Source of the DNA: Chrysoperla carnea | Lineage: Eukaryota > Arthropoda > Insecta > Neuroptera > Chrysopidae | DNA: 64,000 nucleotides | Direction of reading: 5' to 3' | NCBI RefSeq assembly: GCF_905475395.1 | Contig: NC_058339.1 | Coordinates: forward strand, 8,750,001 to 8,814,000 | Part shown: piece after piece, positions 32,572 through 44,153 of the stretch | How the letters are laid out: every line of letters begins with the position of its first letter | Numbering within the stretch: position 1 is the stretch's first letter | Notes under the pieces: generated by a model | What the model was told of the DNA's origin: nothing | Seen by the model: only the letters and a program-made list of their open reading frames with translations | Databases searched by the model: none | Program-made: the position numbers and the translations under genes

Positions 32572-32940
32572 TTTCTTAAAAAATTTTCAAAATGGAATGC
32601 CAACAATAATATGTTATTGTTATTGTTTATTGTTATTGTTATTGTTTTTGTTATTTTATATTTTATATATATGATTTTACAAAAAAAAAAATTAAAATAA
32701 ATAGACCAAATTCAAATTTGTTTTCAGTTATTTCTTCAGATTACATCATTCACCTAATTTATTCCCTTACATGTTTGAACTACAATTTTATTTATATTTA
32801 AAAAATTGTACAAATAAATTACCTATCGTAAGAAGTAATTTAACCATCAATTATAGTCGACATTATAATTTCGTTCTGTAAAACTTAAGTATCCAGAAAC
32901 AAATTATTTCGCATACGAGAGTGTAAACTTTATAAATAGA
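32572..32940. other. 3' UTR and flank of exon 5A
   Basis: Homologous to the flanks of 5B and 5C (ATGGAATGCCAACAATAATATG, then the CATACGAGAGTGTAAAC block). Contains TTGTTATTG repeats and a polyadenylation signal. Confidence 0.5.
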
Positions 32941-32944
32941 GTTA

Positions 32945-33300
32945 GAAAAACTAAATAATTCTTTTTAGAGCCGCAAAAATTTTTCAAAAAAAAATTTTTG
33001 AAAATATTAAAAAGTCTTACTAATTCTTTTTACAGCCACATAAATTTTCAAATAAACTTTTAATAAGTCAGAAAAACTCTTACTAATTCTTTTGACATTT
33101 TTATAAAATACTTTTTTTAAGTATTAAAAACTCTTACTAATTCTTTTTATAGCCTATAAACTTACCATTGAAAGTTTTAAAAAGTCGGAATAATTCTTTT
33201 TACAGCCTCAAAAAACTATTCAAAACTTTTTTTAAGTATTTTTTTAAAAACTCTGAAAAAGTCTTACTAACTCTTTTAGTAAGTTTTATTAACTCTGAAT
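32945..33300. repeat. Degenerate tandem repeat, units of roughly 70-80 bp
   Basis: Four to five imperfect copies of a unit containing ACTCTTACTAATTCTTTTTACAGCC followed by an A/T-rich spacer. The start of the same unit is seen once after exons 5B and 5C (AAATAATTCTTTTTACATCC). The expansion is therefore specific to copy A. Confidence 0.6.
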
Positions 33301-33637
33301 AACTCTTCTGGCAGCGGCCGAAAAGATGGAATAATTCATACTTTTTACGTCTTATTAGATCTTATTCAGAGTTTAGAAGACTTTTTCAGAGTTTGTAAGA
33401 GAAAGTAAGACTTTAAGAACTCTTATTAAAACTTTGTATGACTTTGTAACAGTTTATTTTTTCCATAAGGGCAATGAAGTGATACATCATCCATCACATA
33501 AAAATCGCTTTCCCCATCCCTTTTTAAAATATTTTTTCAATTTTATATTTCAATCTTTGAATTGTTCCAAAATTCATAAAGTTTGGCTTTTCCAAATTTT
33601 TAATTTTTATATAATAGCTACTGCCATTTTGTTTTTT
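33301..33637. other. Stretch between tandem repeat and duplicated segment
   Basis: AT-rich. Contains AGACTTT/AGAGTTT motifs continuing the repeat style, and nothing else recognised. Confidence 0.3.
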
Positions 33638-34914
33638 AAGTGGTCCGTTCTGCCTTCTGTTCCCCTATATTTATATTTTAATTCCATTTTATTTATAACT
33701 TGACAAGTCAACTGATTTGTTTTCTTACACAATTCGCTTGTTGACAATTTTTTATTTTTTAAATCACCTGACAATTATATAACTTTTTTGTATATAAATA
33801 CGACTTTGTAAATTAATGTTTAGTATTTCTGAAGATGTTGATGCAATGCATTAACATTAAATTAAATTAAATCTTAATAAAAGTCAAGCTAAATAACAAA
33901 AAATTTATTACTGGGAGTATAAAAAACAAGGTGTGCTCCACGTGTCACTTTTATAAAAATAAAGGTAATTACAAAAAATTGGTGATTATGGTATTTTCAT
34001 GCGGTCTATTATTTGTTCTTTTAAGTATTCGTTTTTAAGAGCATTTCGTAATAATTCTTTTTAACTTTTTTTTTTTAAACTTTTACAGGACACAGAGCAG
34101 AGTCGAAATCAACATGCTGCGAAATCAACAATTTTAGAAGCTGCTGGAGAGGGAAAAAAGCAGGTCCTCCCAACAAGAGATTTCCCTTATTACGACATAA
34201 ACAATGATAAATTTTTATTTGGCGACAATCTGTATATCCCAAGCGCTGCTTTCAGGGACGCAAGCCATACAGATGTGCCATCAAAATTTGTTATAACGAT
34301 GGCACATGCTGTATGGAAAACAGAAACACTTGCAAAAAAGGTTGTCCGAAAGCAGTGCAACACGGGAGACAGAGAATGCCTAACACCTAGGAAAGTTGAG
34401 TTGTTAGCATTCAATTTTGAAAATTTTTTAAGAAAAAGAAACTATTCATCCGAAAGGATTTTATTTGAGTTAAAAAAAATAAATACTTATCTTGGTAGAG
34501 CAATTACATCAGCAAAAAAAAAATTAAAACCGTAATTTCTTAAAAAATTTTCAAAATGGAATGCCAACAATAATATGTTATTGTTATTTTATATTTTATA
34601 TATATATGATTTTACAATCAAAAAATTAAAATAAATAGACCAAATTCAAATTTGTTGTCAGTTATTTCTTCAGATTACATCATTCACCTGATTTATTCCC
34701 TTACATGTTTGAACTACAATTTTATTTATATTTAAAAATTTGTACAAATAAATTACCTATCGTAAGAGGTAATTTAACCATCAATTACAGTCGACATTAT
34801 AATTTCGTTCTGTAAAACTTAAGTATCCAGAAACAAATTATTTCGCATACGAGAGTGTAAACTTTATAAATAGAGTTAGAAAAACTCTAAATAATTCTTT
34901 TTACATCCGCAAAA
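33638..34914 (+). repeat. Segmental duplication, copy B (paired with 53187-54470)
   Basis: About 1.28 kb from AAGTGGTCCGTTCTGCC to ACATCCGCAAAA. It is nearly identical to copy C 19.5 kb downstream and contains terminal exon 5B. Confidence 0.93.
34089..34535 (+). CDS. BEN-domain gene, terminal exon 5B
   Basis: 149 codons including stop, phase 0 after AAACTTTTACAG. Starts DTEQSRNQHAAK and carries the full BEN domain (NLYIPSAAFRDAS, MAHAVWKTETLAKKVV, LTPRKVELLAFNFENFLRKR, INTYLGRAITS). It differs from 5C at several sites (for example R to C in VRKQCN and H to N in AFNFENF), so it may be drifting. Directly downstream lies the dead PGBD relic, then the piggyBac element. Confidence 0.75.
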   Translation, partial: DTEQSRNQHAAKSTILEAAGEGKKQVLPTRDFPYYDINNDKFLFGDNLYIPSAAFRDASHTDVPSKFVITMAHAVWKTETLAKKVVRKQCNTGDRECLTPRKVELLAFNFENFLRKRNYSSERILFELKKINTYLGRAITSAKKKLKP

Positions 34915-34920
34915 TTTTTT

Positions 34921-36540
34921 TTGAAAGTATTTTTGTATTCGGAAATCGACATTAGTGATGAAGAATGTGATGAAGTGGGACAAGACGATTCGTTGATATT
35001 CGATGTTCCTGTAGGAAGATCAGAAGGCAATCAATTTAGGAGAATAGGTGACTTATTGGGTCTTTCCCAGACCGAAATAGAGGAACCTATTTATGATGCT
35101 GAGGAGACCACAGAAAATAGGGAAAATGCATATACAACCAATAGCTCAAGGGAAAAATTGAAAATAATGTGGGAAAAAAGGCTTTTCTGGCTCCTGAGTT
35201 GCAACAATGGAATGAAAGTTTTAATAATGGAAAAGTATTATTCCCAATATCATATTTTGATAAGTATTTACCCTTAGATTATTTTGCCGAAATGCATTAA
35301 CAGCAAGACAAGACAAAATTCAAACTATCTACGGGAAAAGAAATAAAAACATTATTTGCATTGCATATAATGATGGGATGCCTTAAATTTCCCCAAATAA
35401 ATTTATATTGGGATAAAACGCTTCAGGTCGATTGTGTCATAAATAATATGACCAGAAATAGATTTTACGAACTAAGAAATAACCTACATTTAGTCAAAAA
35501 TTTAGTACAAGCCAACAACAGATATAAATTTCGGCCAAATTATGAAAAAAATGGGCAAAGAATGATGGAATTATCTTCCCAACAAGAAATATGTATTGAC
35601 GAACAAATTTTACCCTTTAAAGGGTATTTAGGTGTAAAACAATATATAAAAAATAAGTCAAATCCATGGGGGATAAAATTATTTTTATTATGCGGGAAGG
35701 ATGAAATCGCTTACGATTTCATCATGTACCAAGGTGCAGGGACTATACTGAACGAATCTTTGTTAAAGGAATACGAATTTGCAGCTACAATTATATTGGA
35801 GTTATGTAAAAGACTGGATGATAAAGGCTATGATTTGTATTTCGTTAACTTCTTTTCTTCATACAAACTTCTGCAACAGTTGAAAGTAAAAAATATACAC
35901 GTTGCGTGTACTATTATAGTCAACCGATTTCAAAACTCTCCATTTACTTCTGATAAGAAGTCTAAAAAAGAACAAAGTGGGCGTATAGAGGAATTGGTCA
36001 ATTCTAACTCAGATATTGTTGTGGTAAAATGGATGGAAATAATAAGAAAGTAGTACTAGCATCAAATTTTATTGGGGCAAGTGAAGTGGGCATAGTAAAA
36101 AGATGGGATAGAAAATGCAGTAAATATATTGATGTACCAAGACTCCAAGATTGTATAAAGATACAATCATGAAATGGGAGGAATGGGCTTGATGGATCAG
36201 ATGATAAGTTGGTAGCGTATTTTCATTAAATCGAAAAATGGCCACTTCACGTCAACTATTTATAATATTTTAAGTCTTTCTAAAGTGATTTCTTTGAATC
36301 TTTCAACGCCAAAAATATTACGAGCACATTTGCTAAGCCGGGAATCGTACCATTTAATAGATTGGCATTTTATGAAGAAGATTTTTTTCCTTATGACGTT
36401 TATAGCAATCAAAAATTCCAAAATGATCCTACAAATGATTTTAAGGCCAATCCTATTGATCCCGATTAACGATAGAGAGCGAGCAATGTGTAACACCACT
36501 TTCTACAAGAGGGCCACCAAATATCATGAATTATTTTGAA
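34921..36540 (+). pseudogene. Decayed PGBD/piggyBac-type transposase relic
   Basis: Two ORF pieces (34921-35277 and 35361-36053) plus further debris to about 36540. The second piece has the PGBD blocks MMGCLKFPQINLYW, MTRNRFYELRNNLH, EICIDEQILPFKGYLGVKQY and NPWGIKLFLLCG. The first catalytic D (CIDEQ) remains. The second is lost: the expected FDN(F/Y)F reads YFVNFFSS. Frameshifts after 35240 and 36050, and loss of the third block, mean it is inactive. A faint late block (MGGMGLMDQ near 36175) remains. It belongs to a different lineage from the younger piggyBac that begins 45 bp later. Confidence 0.75.
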
Positions 36541-36958
36541 TTACATAATATAACTACCACATCGAGAGCTTCCGACAGAATTAACCCTCTGTATCATACT
36601 GTAGACTACAGGCAACATACCGTTTGGAATACTACCAAATGTATAATTATTATTTTATATGAAAATAATTCAATGTATCTTAGGGTGCATTCGCGTTGGG
36701 CGCTTACGCGCTGTGAGCGTGCTTACATGTCATTTTTATCGTTCGACTTGGCGCTGTGAGTGTCACATAAAGTACGCTCATGACTGAGCGTACTAGACAG
36801 ACTTCGCGCTCATTTATGCTCACACCAAATAGGTAGGGCAGCAAAAGTGTGAGCGCCAATTTTTACTATTTGTCAAAACGAATGCAACTTAAGCATAATC
36901 TAACCAATAAATTTCATTTATTTATTGCAAATGTCAAATTCTTTACAATCCCGCAAAA

Positions 36959-38279
36959 ATGGCAAGCAGTAAACCAAAATTATTTGTTGAGCTAACTGAT
37001 CCAGAAAATAATAAAATATACACAATTATTGTTACGGACCGTGAATATGAGCGACTTCAAACAGGTATATATATAAAATTAGTAATTAATAGGAAAAATA
37101 TTCAAGCTTTTTATTACGTTTGGTTATGAATGAAGTTTTGTCTTATTTTTTTTTTTGGTGAAATGGCTTATATTTATATCAGATGAAACTTTTGCAAACT
37201 TCAAATTACAAGAGGCTAAAGAATCAAAAGATTTACAATATGCTCAATTTATTAGCGGTAGGTTTCATTAATTTTTTTTAGTTTTAATGTGCATGAAACT
37301 TTTCAGATACTTTAAAAAATACTTTTATTGTCATGATAAGTTTAAATTTGTATTATTAATTCAATTTTCACCTCCGTAATCGTAAATATTTAGAAACCGA
37401 CACAGAAGAACCTGAAGGTTCAGAAACTAATGTTAATGGCGATGGAAGCATTGATGAATCCGTGAGAAGTCCAAGTGAAGATTCAGGTAATTTCAATCAA
37501 AATAAATCAAAATCTATTAATATGCATTTACATGAATGTAATTTAACAGCCAATTGTTTATTACAGCATTTAAATGGCCTCATGAAGCTATTCTTTTGCT
37601 TCTTGACGAATATCAAAAGCGAAAAATTGATTTCAATAGTGGAAAAATTTCTCAAAAAAAATTGTGGTTGGACATTAGTGCTGAACTGAAATCTCACGGA
37701 CATAACATTACAGGACCTCAGTGCTTATCTAAATTTTCAGGAATGAAAAAAACTTATAAAAAAACAAAAGACCATAACAATAAGTCTGGAAATTCTGCAA
37801 AACATTGGCCGTATTTGACTGTAAGGGTAACTGTTTACATTTCCAGAAAAAAATAAGTTTTAATTTTTAATTTTTTAAGTTAATGGATGATCTGATGGGT
37901 GACAAGCCTTCCATTACACCTGTCGCAGTTTGCTCTTCTACTGGGAATAAAAGAAATTTATCCGAAAGTTGTGGAAGTAGCAGTAATAATGATGTAGATA
38001 ATGAAGCGAACCGTAAGGATATTTGATTTTTTTTAAAGATTTCTCTATACTAATAAGAATATAATATTTTTGTTGGCAGGTAAAAAAGCAAAAAGTACCC
38101 CCGCGAGTCATTTAATTGCTGCCTTTGAAGAGAGATTGATGAAAAGCGAACAAAATAAGGAACGTCGGTTCAAAGAATTCATGGCTTTTAAAGCCCAAAA
38201 AGCCGAAGAGGCTAATCAGTACAAAAAACGAGCTTTAGACCTATTAGAAAAGCTTGTGAAAGCTAATAATTCTTTTTAA
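36959..38279 (+). CDS. Harbinger Myb/SANT-like accessory protein, six exons
   Basis: DNA-binding partner that brings Harbinger transposase to the nucleus and the element ends (known role of the family). Exons: 36959-37064, 37183-37257, 37394-37486, 37567-37819, 37880-38012 and 38081-38279. All have GT-AG borders and the phases I checked match. The start is MASSKPKLFVEL; an earlier ATG at 36931 meets a stop after 13 codons. Exon 4 holds the trihelix/Myb-like domain (FKWPHEAILLLLDEYQKRK ... GPQCLSKFSGMKKTYKK, then HWPYL). The C-terminal exon is a charged coiled coil (EERLMKSEQNKERRFKEF ... LLEKLVKAN). No break is visible. It runs convergently with the transposase gene. Confidence 0.85.
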
Positions 38280-38475
38280 TGTAATTATGCTTAAGACTGT
38301 TTTTCATTAAATCGGACTGAATTTAAGAATGTAATTTTTAATCAGTACAAAATCAGTACAAAAAACGAGCTTTAGACTTATTAGAAAAGCTTGTGAAAGC
38401 TAATAATTCTTTTTAATGTAATTATGCTTAAGACTGTTTTTCATTAAGTCGGACTGACTTTAAGAATGTAATTTT
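38210..38475 (+). repeat. Tandem duplication of the Harbinger accessory-gene 3' end
   Basis: About 130 bp covering the last 20 codons and the start of the 3' UTR (AATCAGTACAAAAAACGAGC...GAATGTAATTTTTAA) occur twice in a row with a few substitutions. The first copy contains the real stop codon, so the protein is unaffected. Confidence 0.85.
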
Positions 38476-38842
38476 TAAGTGTTACAAACGTATTATTCAA
38501 AGTTTAATTAGATAATGGCTTAAAATAGTCTAAATATCATATATTTTTATGGTTCTGAATAAAATTTAAAAAAAATAACTTTTATACTATTAAATATAAT
38601 AAACGAAATAAAAAATTTGTTTGATTTTATTTTATTTCATCCAATAATTAATTCACTTGAACATTTATGTACAATTGTTAATTAAATGTATAATATTATT
38701 TGATTTACAAAATGGACCGTCACCTATGAAAAATTTACAATTTTTTTGTATACATAATTATATAAATCTTAAAATATATAGTCTGTTCATGCTCATTTCT
38801 CATAATTGTAATTTTTAGCTATTGAAATGATAGTTGCTTTCA

Positions 38843-40283
38843 TTACACATTTCTCATAATTAATTGCTCACATATACGATTCCGTTTATCAACACCATCA
38901 GCAGGTAAAATTCTATTATAATTCATTTCATTTATGTTTCCATTTTGTTCTATTATTTCCTCCACCGGAAATTCATCGTTTCTCGATAAGCATATATTAT
39001 GCATGACACAACAAGCGATTATGAACTCAGGAATTAAATCAGTTCGATTCATGTCGAGAACTGTCAGTAAACTGCGAAATCTTTTTTTAAGTAATCCAAA
39101 TGCACGTTCAATTGCTATACGTGCTGATGAATGACAAAAATTATAATTTTTTTGTCTCGCTGATAAGTGCCCATTATCTCGATATGGTGTAAGTAAATGT
39201 TTGTGAAGAGGGTAAGCTGCATCGCCGACTAAATGAGATTCGTTCGGGAATTTCTGTTCATCGTTGAGGTAATCATTCACTTCTGATAGACGTAATACTC
39301 GTGCGTCATGTACAGAACCAACATTCCCAGCATAACAATGTATAAATTTACATTGAGCATCACAAATAGCCTATTTTTGAACAAACAGTAAAAATGAATA
39401 TTTACAAATATTTTTAATTCACATGACAGCTTACTTACTTGTAATTGAATTGAATGATGTCCTTTTCTGTTGACATAACATTCCGGATGTTCTCGAGGTG
39501 CGGGTATATTTATATGTGTTCCATCAATTGCACCGATAACATTGCGAAAGCCGCTCGTAGCTTCAAATTCATTAGAAATTTCAGCAAGCTTTTCATTTTC
39601 AGGCCAGGTAATAAAATTCGGAGCTATTTCGACTAGAGCTGATGTGACCCTTCGTACACTCCACGTGGAGTGGTACCACGCTGCGACAAAACTGACGCCA
39701 AACCTTTGGCAAATCGACCTTAAAGAACAATGTATTATATTAATAATTAATTTGTAATAATTACAGCTATGCAAAATATAAGTAATATTTTTTTATAATA
39801 CCGATACGAATCTGGAGTAGCCATTTTCCATAAAGCGATGAATAACTGTTTGTATGGTGATATCATTTCACATCCTGGGGTTTTTCTCATTAACGATGGT
39901 TCAATTTTTTCACGAACAAAATCAAATGTTGATCGAAACACCCTAAAGTGTAAAAAAAATTTATTTACGTGTGAATAATACAATTCAAAATTAAACTGAA
40001 GGGTTAAGATAATTTTTTGTTAACTAAATCCTTAAATTGTAATAAATATTTACCTAAAATGAGATTTGAATTCTGTATCAGAAAATGCTGGTATAACCTC
40101 TTCAACAAAGTTTTTAATTCTTGGTAAAGGTTCTTTTTTGAAAGATAAATTCAAATGAGTATTACAATACTCCCATTCCATATCATTATCACTATCTTCA
40201 ATCATATCAAACTCATCACTATCATCAGACTCATCATCGATAATTTCTAATAAATTATTTATTATTTGATAAACAGTTGTCAT
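38843..40283 (-). CDS. PIF/Harbinger DDE transposase, four exons, intact
   Basis: Minus-strand gene. Exons in order: 40283-40054, 39942-39802, 39718-39439 and 39370-38843, with GT-AG borders, totalling 1179 bp (392 aa). Exon 1 is an acidic N-terminus (DESDDSDEFDMIEDSDND). Exon 2 has the TPGCEMISPYKQLFIALWKMA helix-turn-helix-like block. Exon 3 gives GAIDGTHINIPAP, with the first catalytic D. Exon 4 has YAGNVGSVHDARVLR, LVGDAAYPLHKHLLTPY (second D) and ARIAIERAFGLLKKRF (catalytic E), then CVMHNICL. All catalytic residues and frames are present, so this may be an active copy. Confidence 0.92.
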
Positions 40284-40960
40284 GTTGATGATTATTGACG
40301 CTCACAATATCCAAAACGAACGAAATTTAGTTATTGATTCTAAGCGTTTATAGGTCATCTCGAACACTAAAAATTTGTGCTTATAAGCGTGAGCGCTCAC
40401 AGCGCGTAAGCGTCCAACGCGAATGCACCCTTATAGTTAACAAACTATCAAAAAAACAAGACTAGATGACGTTACGTGTCGCAAAATTTAATTTTTTTTT
40501 TCAACGGACAGTATTTTTGAAAAGTGCTCTTCGGCTGTGAGTTTAATAAATAAAAATTTATATTTTTACAAGTGTTTTTGTTATTTTTTTTTTTTGATTG
40601 AAGAGGTAAGTGTTTGAACTTTATTATTTATTATTATTTCTGACAAGATTTTATATTTTTACGAGTGTTATTACACGATTACAGTTTGTTGCCCGTAGGC
40701 AACATTAGACGAACAGCGTAGTTTTTTTTATAAATTTACATACACTATTTACAGATGTTATTATTAGTTTCAGAATGTCTCATAAGCGTTCTATTAGTGA
40801 TAAAGACATTGCTGCTATTCTGGGTGCAGATAGTGATGATGACTTGGATTTCGATGATGACAGTCTCGAAGACCCCGACTTTGCACTAGATTTCAGTGAT
40901 TTTGAGGATATAGTTTCAGAGATGGATATTGATGAAAATATTGAAAATTCTCTGTCACAA

Positions 40961-41086
40961 GAAATAATTGACCAAACCAACAATTTAGAAATGGATATTG
41001 GTATTGAAAATGCTCCGTCACGAGAAATAATTGACCAAACCAACAATTTAGAAATGGATATTGGTATTGAAAATGCTCCGTCACGA
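40961..41086 (+). repeat. 63-bp in-frame tandem repeat in the piggyBac N-terminus
   Basis: Two perfect or nearly perfect 63-bp units (21 codons, EIIDQTNNLEMDIGIENAPSR), with a degenerate partial unit before them at about 40918. Being a multiple of three, the expansion keeps the frame. It lies in the acidic, presumably disordered N-terminal region. Confidence 0.9.
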
Positions 41087-43767
41087 GAAATAAGTGGCCA
41101 AGGGCAACCTACAAGAAACAACCCGTTAAAGAAAAGTTACCAAAACTGAACTTGAAATGGAAAAAAAAGAATATTGAATTGAGTGAACAGCAGCTCATGT
41201 TCACAGGAAACAAGACCCTAGGTTCTGATCTACTTCAGTTGGACACACCAATACAATTCTTTTTCCATTTATTTTCCCTAGGACTTATAAAGAAAATTTC
41301 TGAAGAGACTAATTTGTACATTGTACAGAAAGATCCCAATAGTACTTTTCGGGTGTCAGAGGAAGATATCAGGCAATTCATCGGTGTGGCATATATAATG
41401 TCTCTTGTACAGTTACCTAGAGTTACGAATCACTGGAATCCTGTACTTGGAACACCTCTAATAAAGGAGACCATTAGTTTAAACAAGTTTGAAAAAATTC
41501 GACAGTCTGTGCATTTCAATGACAACAATAAGAATCTTCCTAGAGAACATCCTGACCATGATCGGATATATAAAATACGCCCACTATAGTGGAGCGCCTT
41601 AAGGTTTATACCTCGGAATCCAGGGCCAGTCGATGAATCTTTATATCAAGTTTTGAAATGTGTTTAGAATAGTATATAAAAAAATGTTAAAAAAAATATT
41701 TTGTGCGATCTCAATTTTTTAATTATTATTATAAATAATTATCAATTTTTTGGAATTTTCATTCATTTATATTAGTTAAACGTTATATTTTAAAAAGAAG
41801 AATTATTATAAACTTGATCGTGGGTCACAAGGGACTGCAGGTATACCGATGAAGGGCGGGGAGGGGAATAGAGGGGATAACAGCAGCTGTTGGGTGCTGT
41901 TAGCGCAGGCCCTACCAATAGAATAGTACACGTGGCAACTCGCTGGACTCAATACGTCGTTTTTTTGTTTGCTCCGAAAGAAAATTATTGCTGTTTTTTG
42001 TTTATTTACAATTCATAGTTAAATTAAGTCACTAGAGGAATATCAACACTGAAAGCTGCTTCTGTGGAAAGAGCGGATGGACTTTCTCAGTATTTAAATA
42101 CTTGCGAATTTGTCTACGTGCATTCAGTATGCAGACAAAAATATATCAATAAAGGATGTATTAATTCTTATTTAAAAAAAAGAGCACTATATCAGCATGC
42201 TCTCCACCTAAAAAAAAACTTCGAACGGCTACTTCAATTGTTTTTGATTGGAAAAGTAGGTGTTTTTTATGTGAAAAAGAAGCAGATGAAATGAAGGAAA
42301 GAAGAAAGTCCAAATCGTCAAGACAACAAATCAGCTACGTCACTACTTCTGATTTCAAGAAAACCATTTTAAATTTAATAAGTGAAGAGAAGAGTGAGTA
42401 TTGTCGTAATATTCATAAAAGAATTGTAGGTGTGTTAGATTTAGTTGCTCAGGAAGCTAAGTATCACGCCGATTGTTACATGCGTTTGAGAAGTAGCTTA
42501 AAACAGGCCCATAGGGAGAAAAAAACTCATCCAATAACAATACAAGTCGATGCAGCAATGGAGCAGATTTTCAAATATATTGAAGAAAATGATGACTGTC
42601 AATTTTCACTGGCAGAATTGAAAAGTATAGTAACAATTGACCATATTCCTGACGATAAAACAATAAAAATGAGGTTAATGAACCATTATGAGGATAATAT
42701 TGTATTCTCTAGTAAATTTGGATCCAACACAATTATATGTTTTAAAAAACAACAATACGAAATATTATCCGATAACTGGTACAGTGAGAGATCAAAAGAT
42801 GGTGAAGAAGAAGAATACCGTATTTTGAAGGCTGCTGGTGAAATTTTACGACGACACATCCGGACGCAGGTTTATGATAATAAAATTTATCCAGCTAGTG
42901 ATAAAATGTTTAACAACGTTCATGAGACAATACCAAAATCTCTATCATTCTTTTTGTCAGAAATAATTCTTAATGATAAAAGAGGTAAACCAGAGTTAAT
43001 GAATCATTATGAAACAAAATGCACCTCAATAGCTCATGCGATAATATCTGCAGTAAGGCCTCGTTCATTCATATCACCACTGCATGTTGCTTTAGCTGTT
43101 ACCTTGCATAGAAAATTTGGCTCTAAAAAAATAATAGAAATATGTAACGCTTTAGGCTTCTGCGGATCATACAAAGAAGCAATAATTTATGAAGCTTCTG
43201 CAACCTTCACAGATCCTGTACAAATAAAAAAAGGTACCTTTGTACAATTTGTGCACGATAACGCGGATTTTAACGTCAACACACTGGATGGCAAAGGTAC
43301 TTTCCATAATTTAGGTTCGATTGAAATCATAACTCCAAGCGATGGAATGCAAACTAGAGAGCCAATTAAACGTTAAGATAAGATTCCAATAGAGACAACT
43401 ATTTCTGAACAAGGTCATATACCTATTCAAATATATCCTGCTTCAGCTGGTGAAGGATTGAGAAAACTTCAAATCAAAATTTCGGAGCAAGAACCAAATT
43501 TAACCCCCACAGTTTTTTCAAAATTAAATGTTCTCTGGATGTACCTAAAATTCAAAACTAATAATGACTTCCCGGGGTGGAACGGATTTATGAATCTATT
43601 AACTAGTACACATAGTTTTGACATTTCGTCAATAATATTCTTACCATTCATAAACGCATCTCCAAGTGATTATAATACTTTGTATACGGCGATAAAAACA
43701 TCAGTAGAAAACGCAAAGTCGTTAAATATGAAGACATGCATTGTAACTTTCGATCAACCTTTATATA

Positions 43768-44110
43768 TATAAGGGTGTTAAAAGTTCAATAAAATAAACT
43801 ATTGGTTTCTCTGTAAAACAAAGATTTTAATTAGTATTTTATTTACACTATTTACAATGATTTCGATTACCTGTAAAACAAAGAAACGACAATTAAAGTT
43901 TATTATTATCACTTCTCTGTTCACTCCTTTAACACTCTTAAACATCTATATATTAATTATCACTTTTATGTTGTTACAATCTGTTTATTAATTCACCATG
44001 ACAAATTCATTTGTCATTCTATTGTTCCATCTAGCGGATATTAGTTAAATGCGGCGCGTTGTGTCCGGAGCGCGGCAGGTTCAAATGAAGAAAGTATACT
44101 TTCTTTACAT
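43768..44110 (-). repeat. 3' LTR of the gypsy element
   Basis: 343 bp, identical to 48327-48669. On the minus strand it starts ATGTAAAGAAAG and ends CACCCTTATA. Confidence 0.93.
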
Positions 44111-44124
44111 CTCCCCCTCCCGCC
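44111..44124 (-). promoter_or_regulatory. Gypsy polypurine tract
   Basis: Minus strand GGCGGGAGGGGGAG directly before the 3' LTR; the primer for plus-strand synthesis in retrotransposons. Confidence 0.85.
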
Positions 44125-44153
44125 GTGAAAATTCCGTGAAGGATTTTCAATGC

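Larger units (their letters stand above)
36683..40430. mobile_element. Complete PIF/Harbinger element, 3748 bp
   Basis: Inverted termini GGGTGCATTCGCGTTGGGCG (left) and CGTCCAACGCGAATGCACCC (right), flanked by TTA (36680-36682 and 40431-40433), the hallmark 3-bp TWA target. GAGCG/CGCTC-rich subterminal sequence is present at both ends. It has the two convergent genes typical of the superfamily: a Myb/SANT-like protein on + and a DDE transposase on -. Both read through. It sits in the 5' untranslated part of the piggyBac element. Confidence 0.95.

Noticed and set aside
40780..41121. 113-residue minus-strand ORF
   Set aside because: Antisense shadow of the acidic, repeated piggyBac N-terminus; its repeats come from the 63-bp units.
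41580..41592. CACTATAGTGG looks like a CACTA/EnSpm terminus
   Set aside because: Placing the boundary at CACTA gives no matching 3-bp duplication and does not restore the piggyBac frame. Placing it at TAGTGG with CTA as TSD does, and the encoded protein is of Academ/XPG type.
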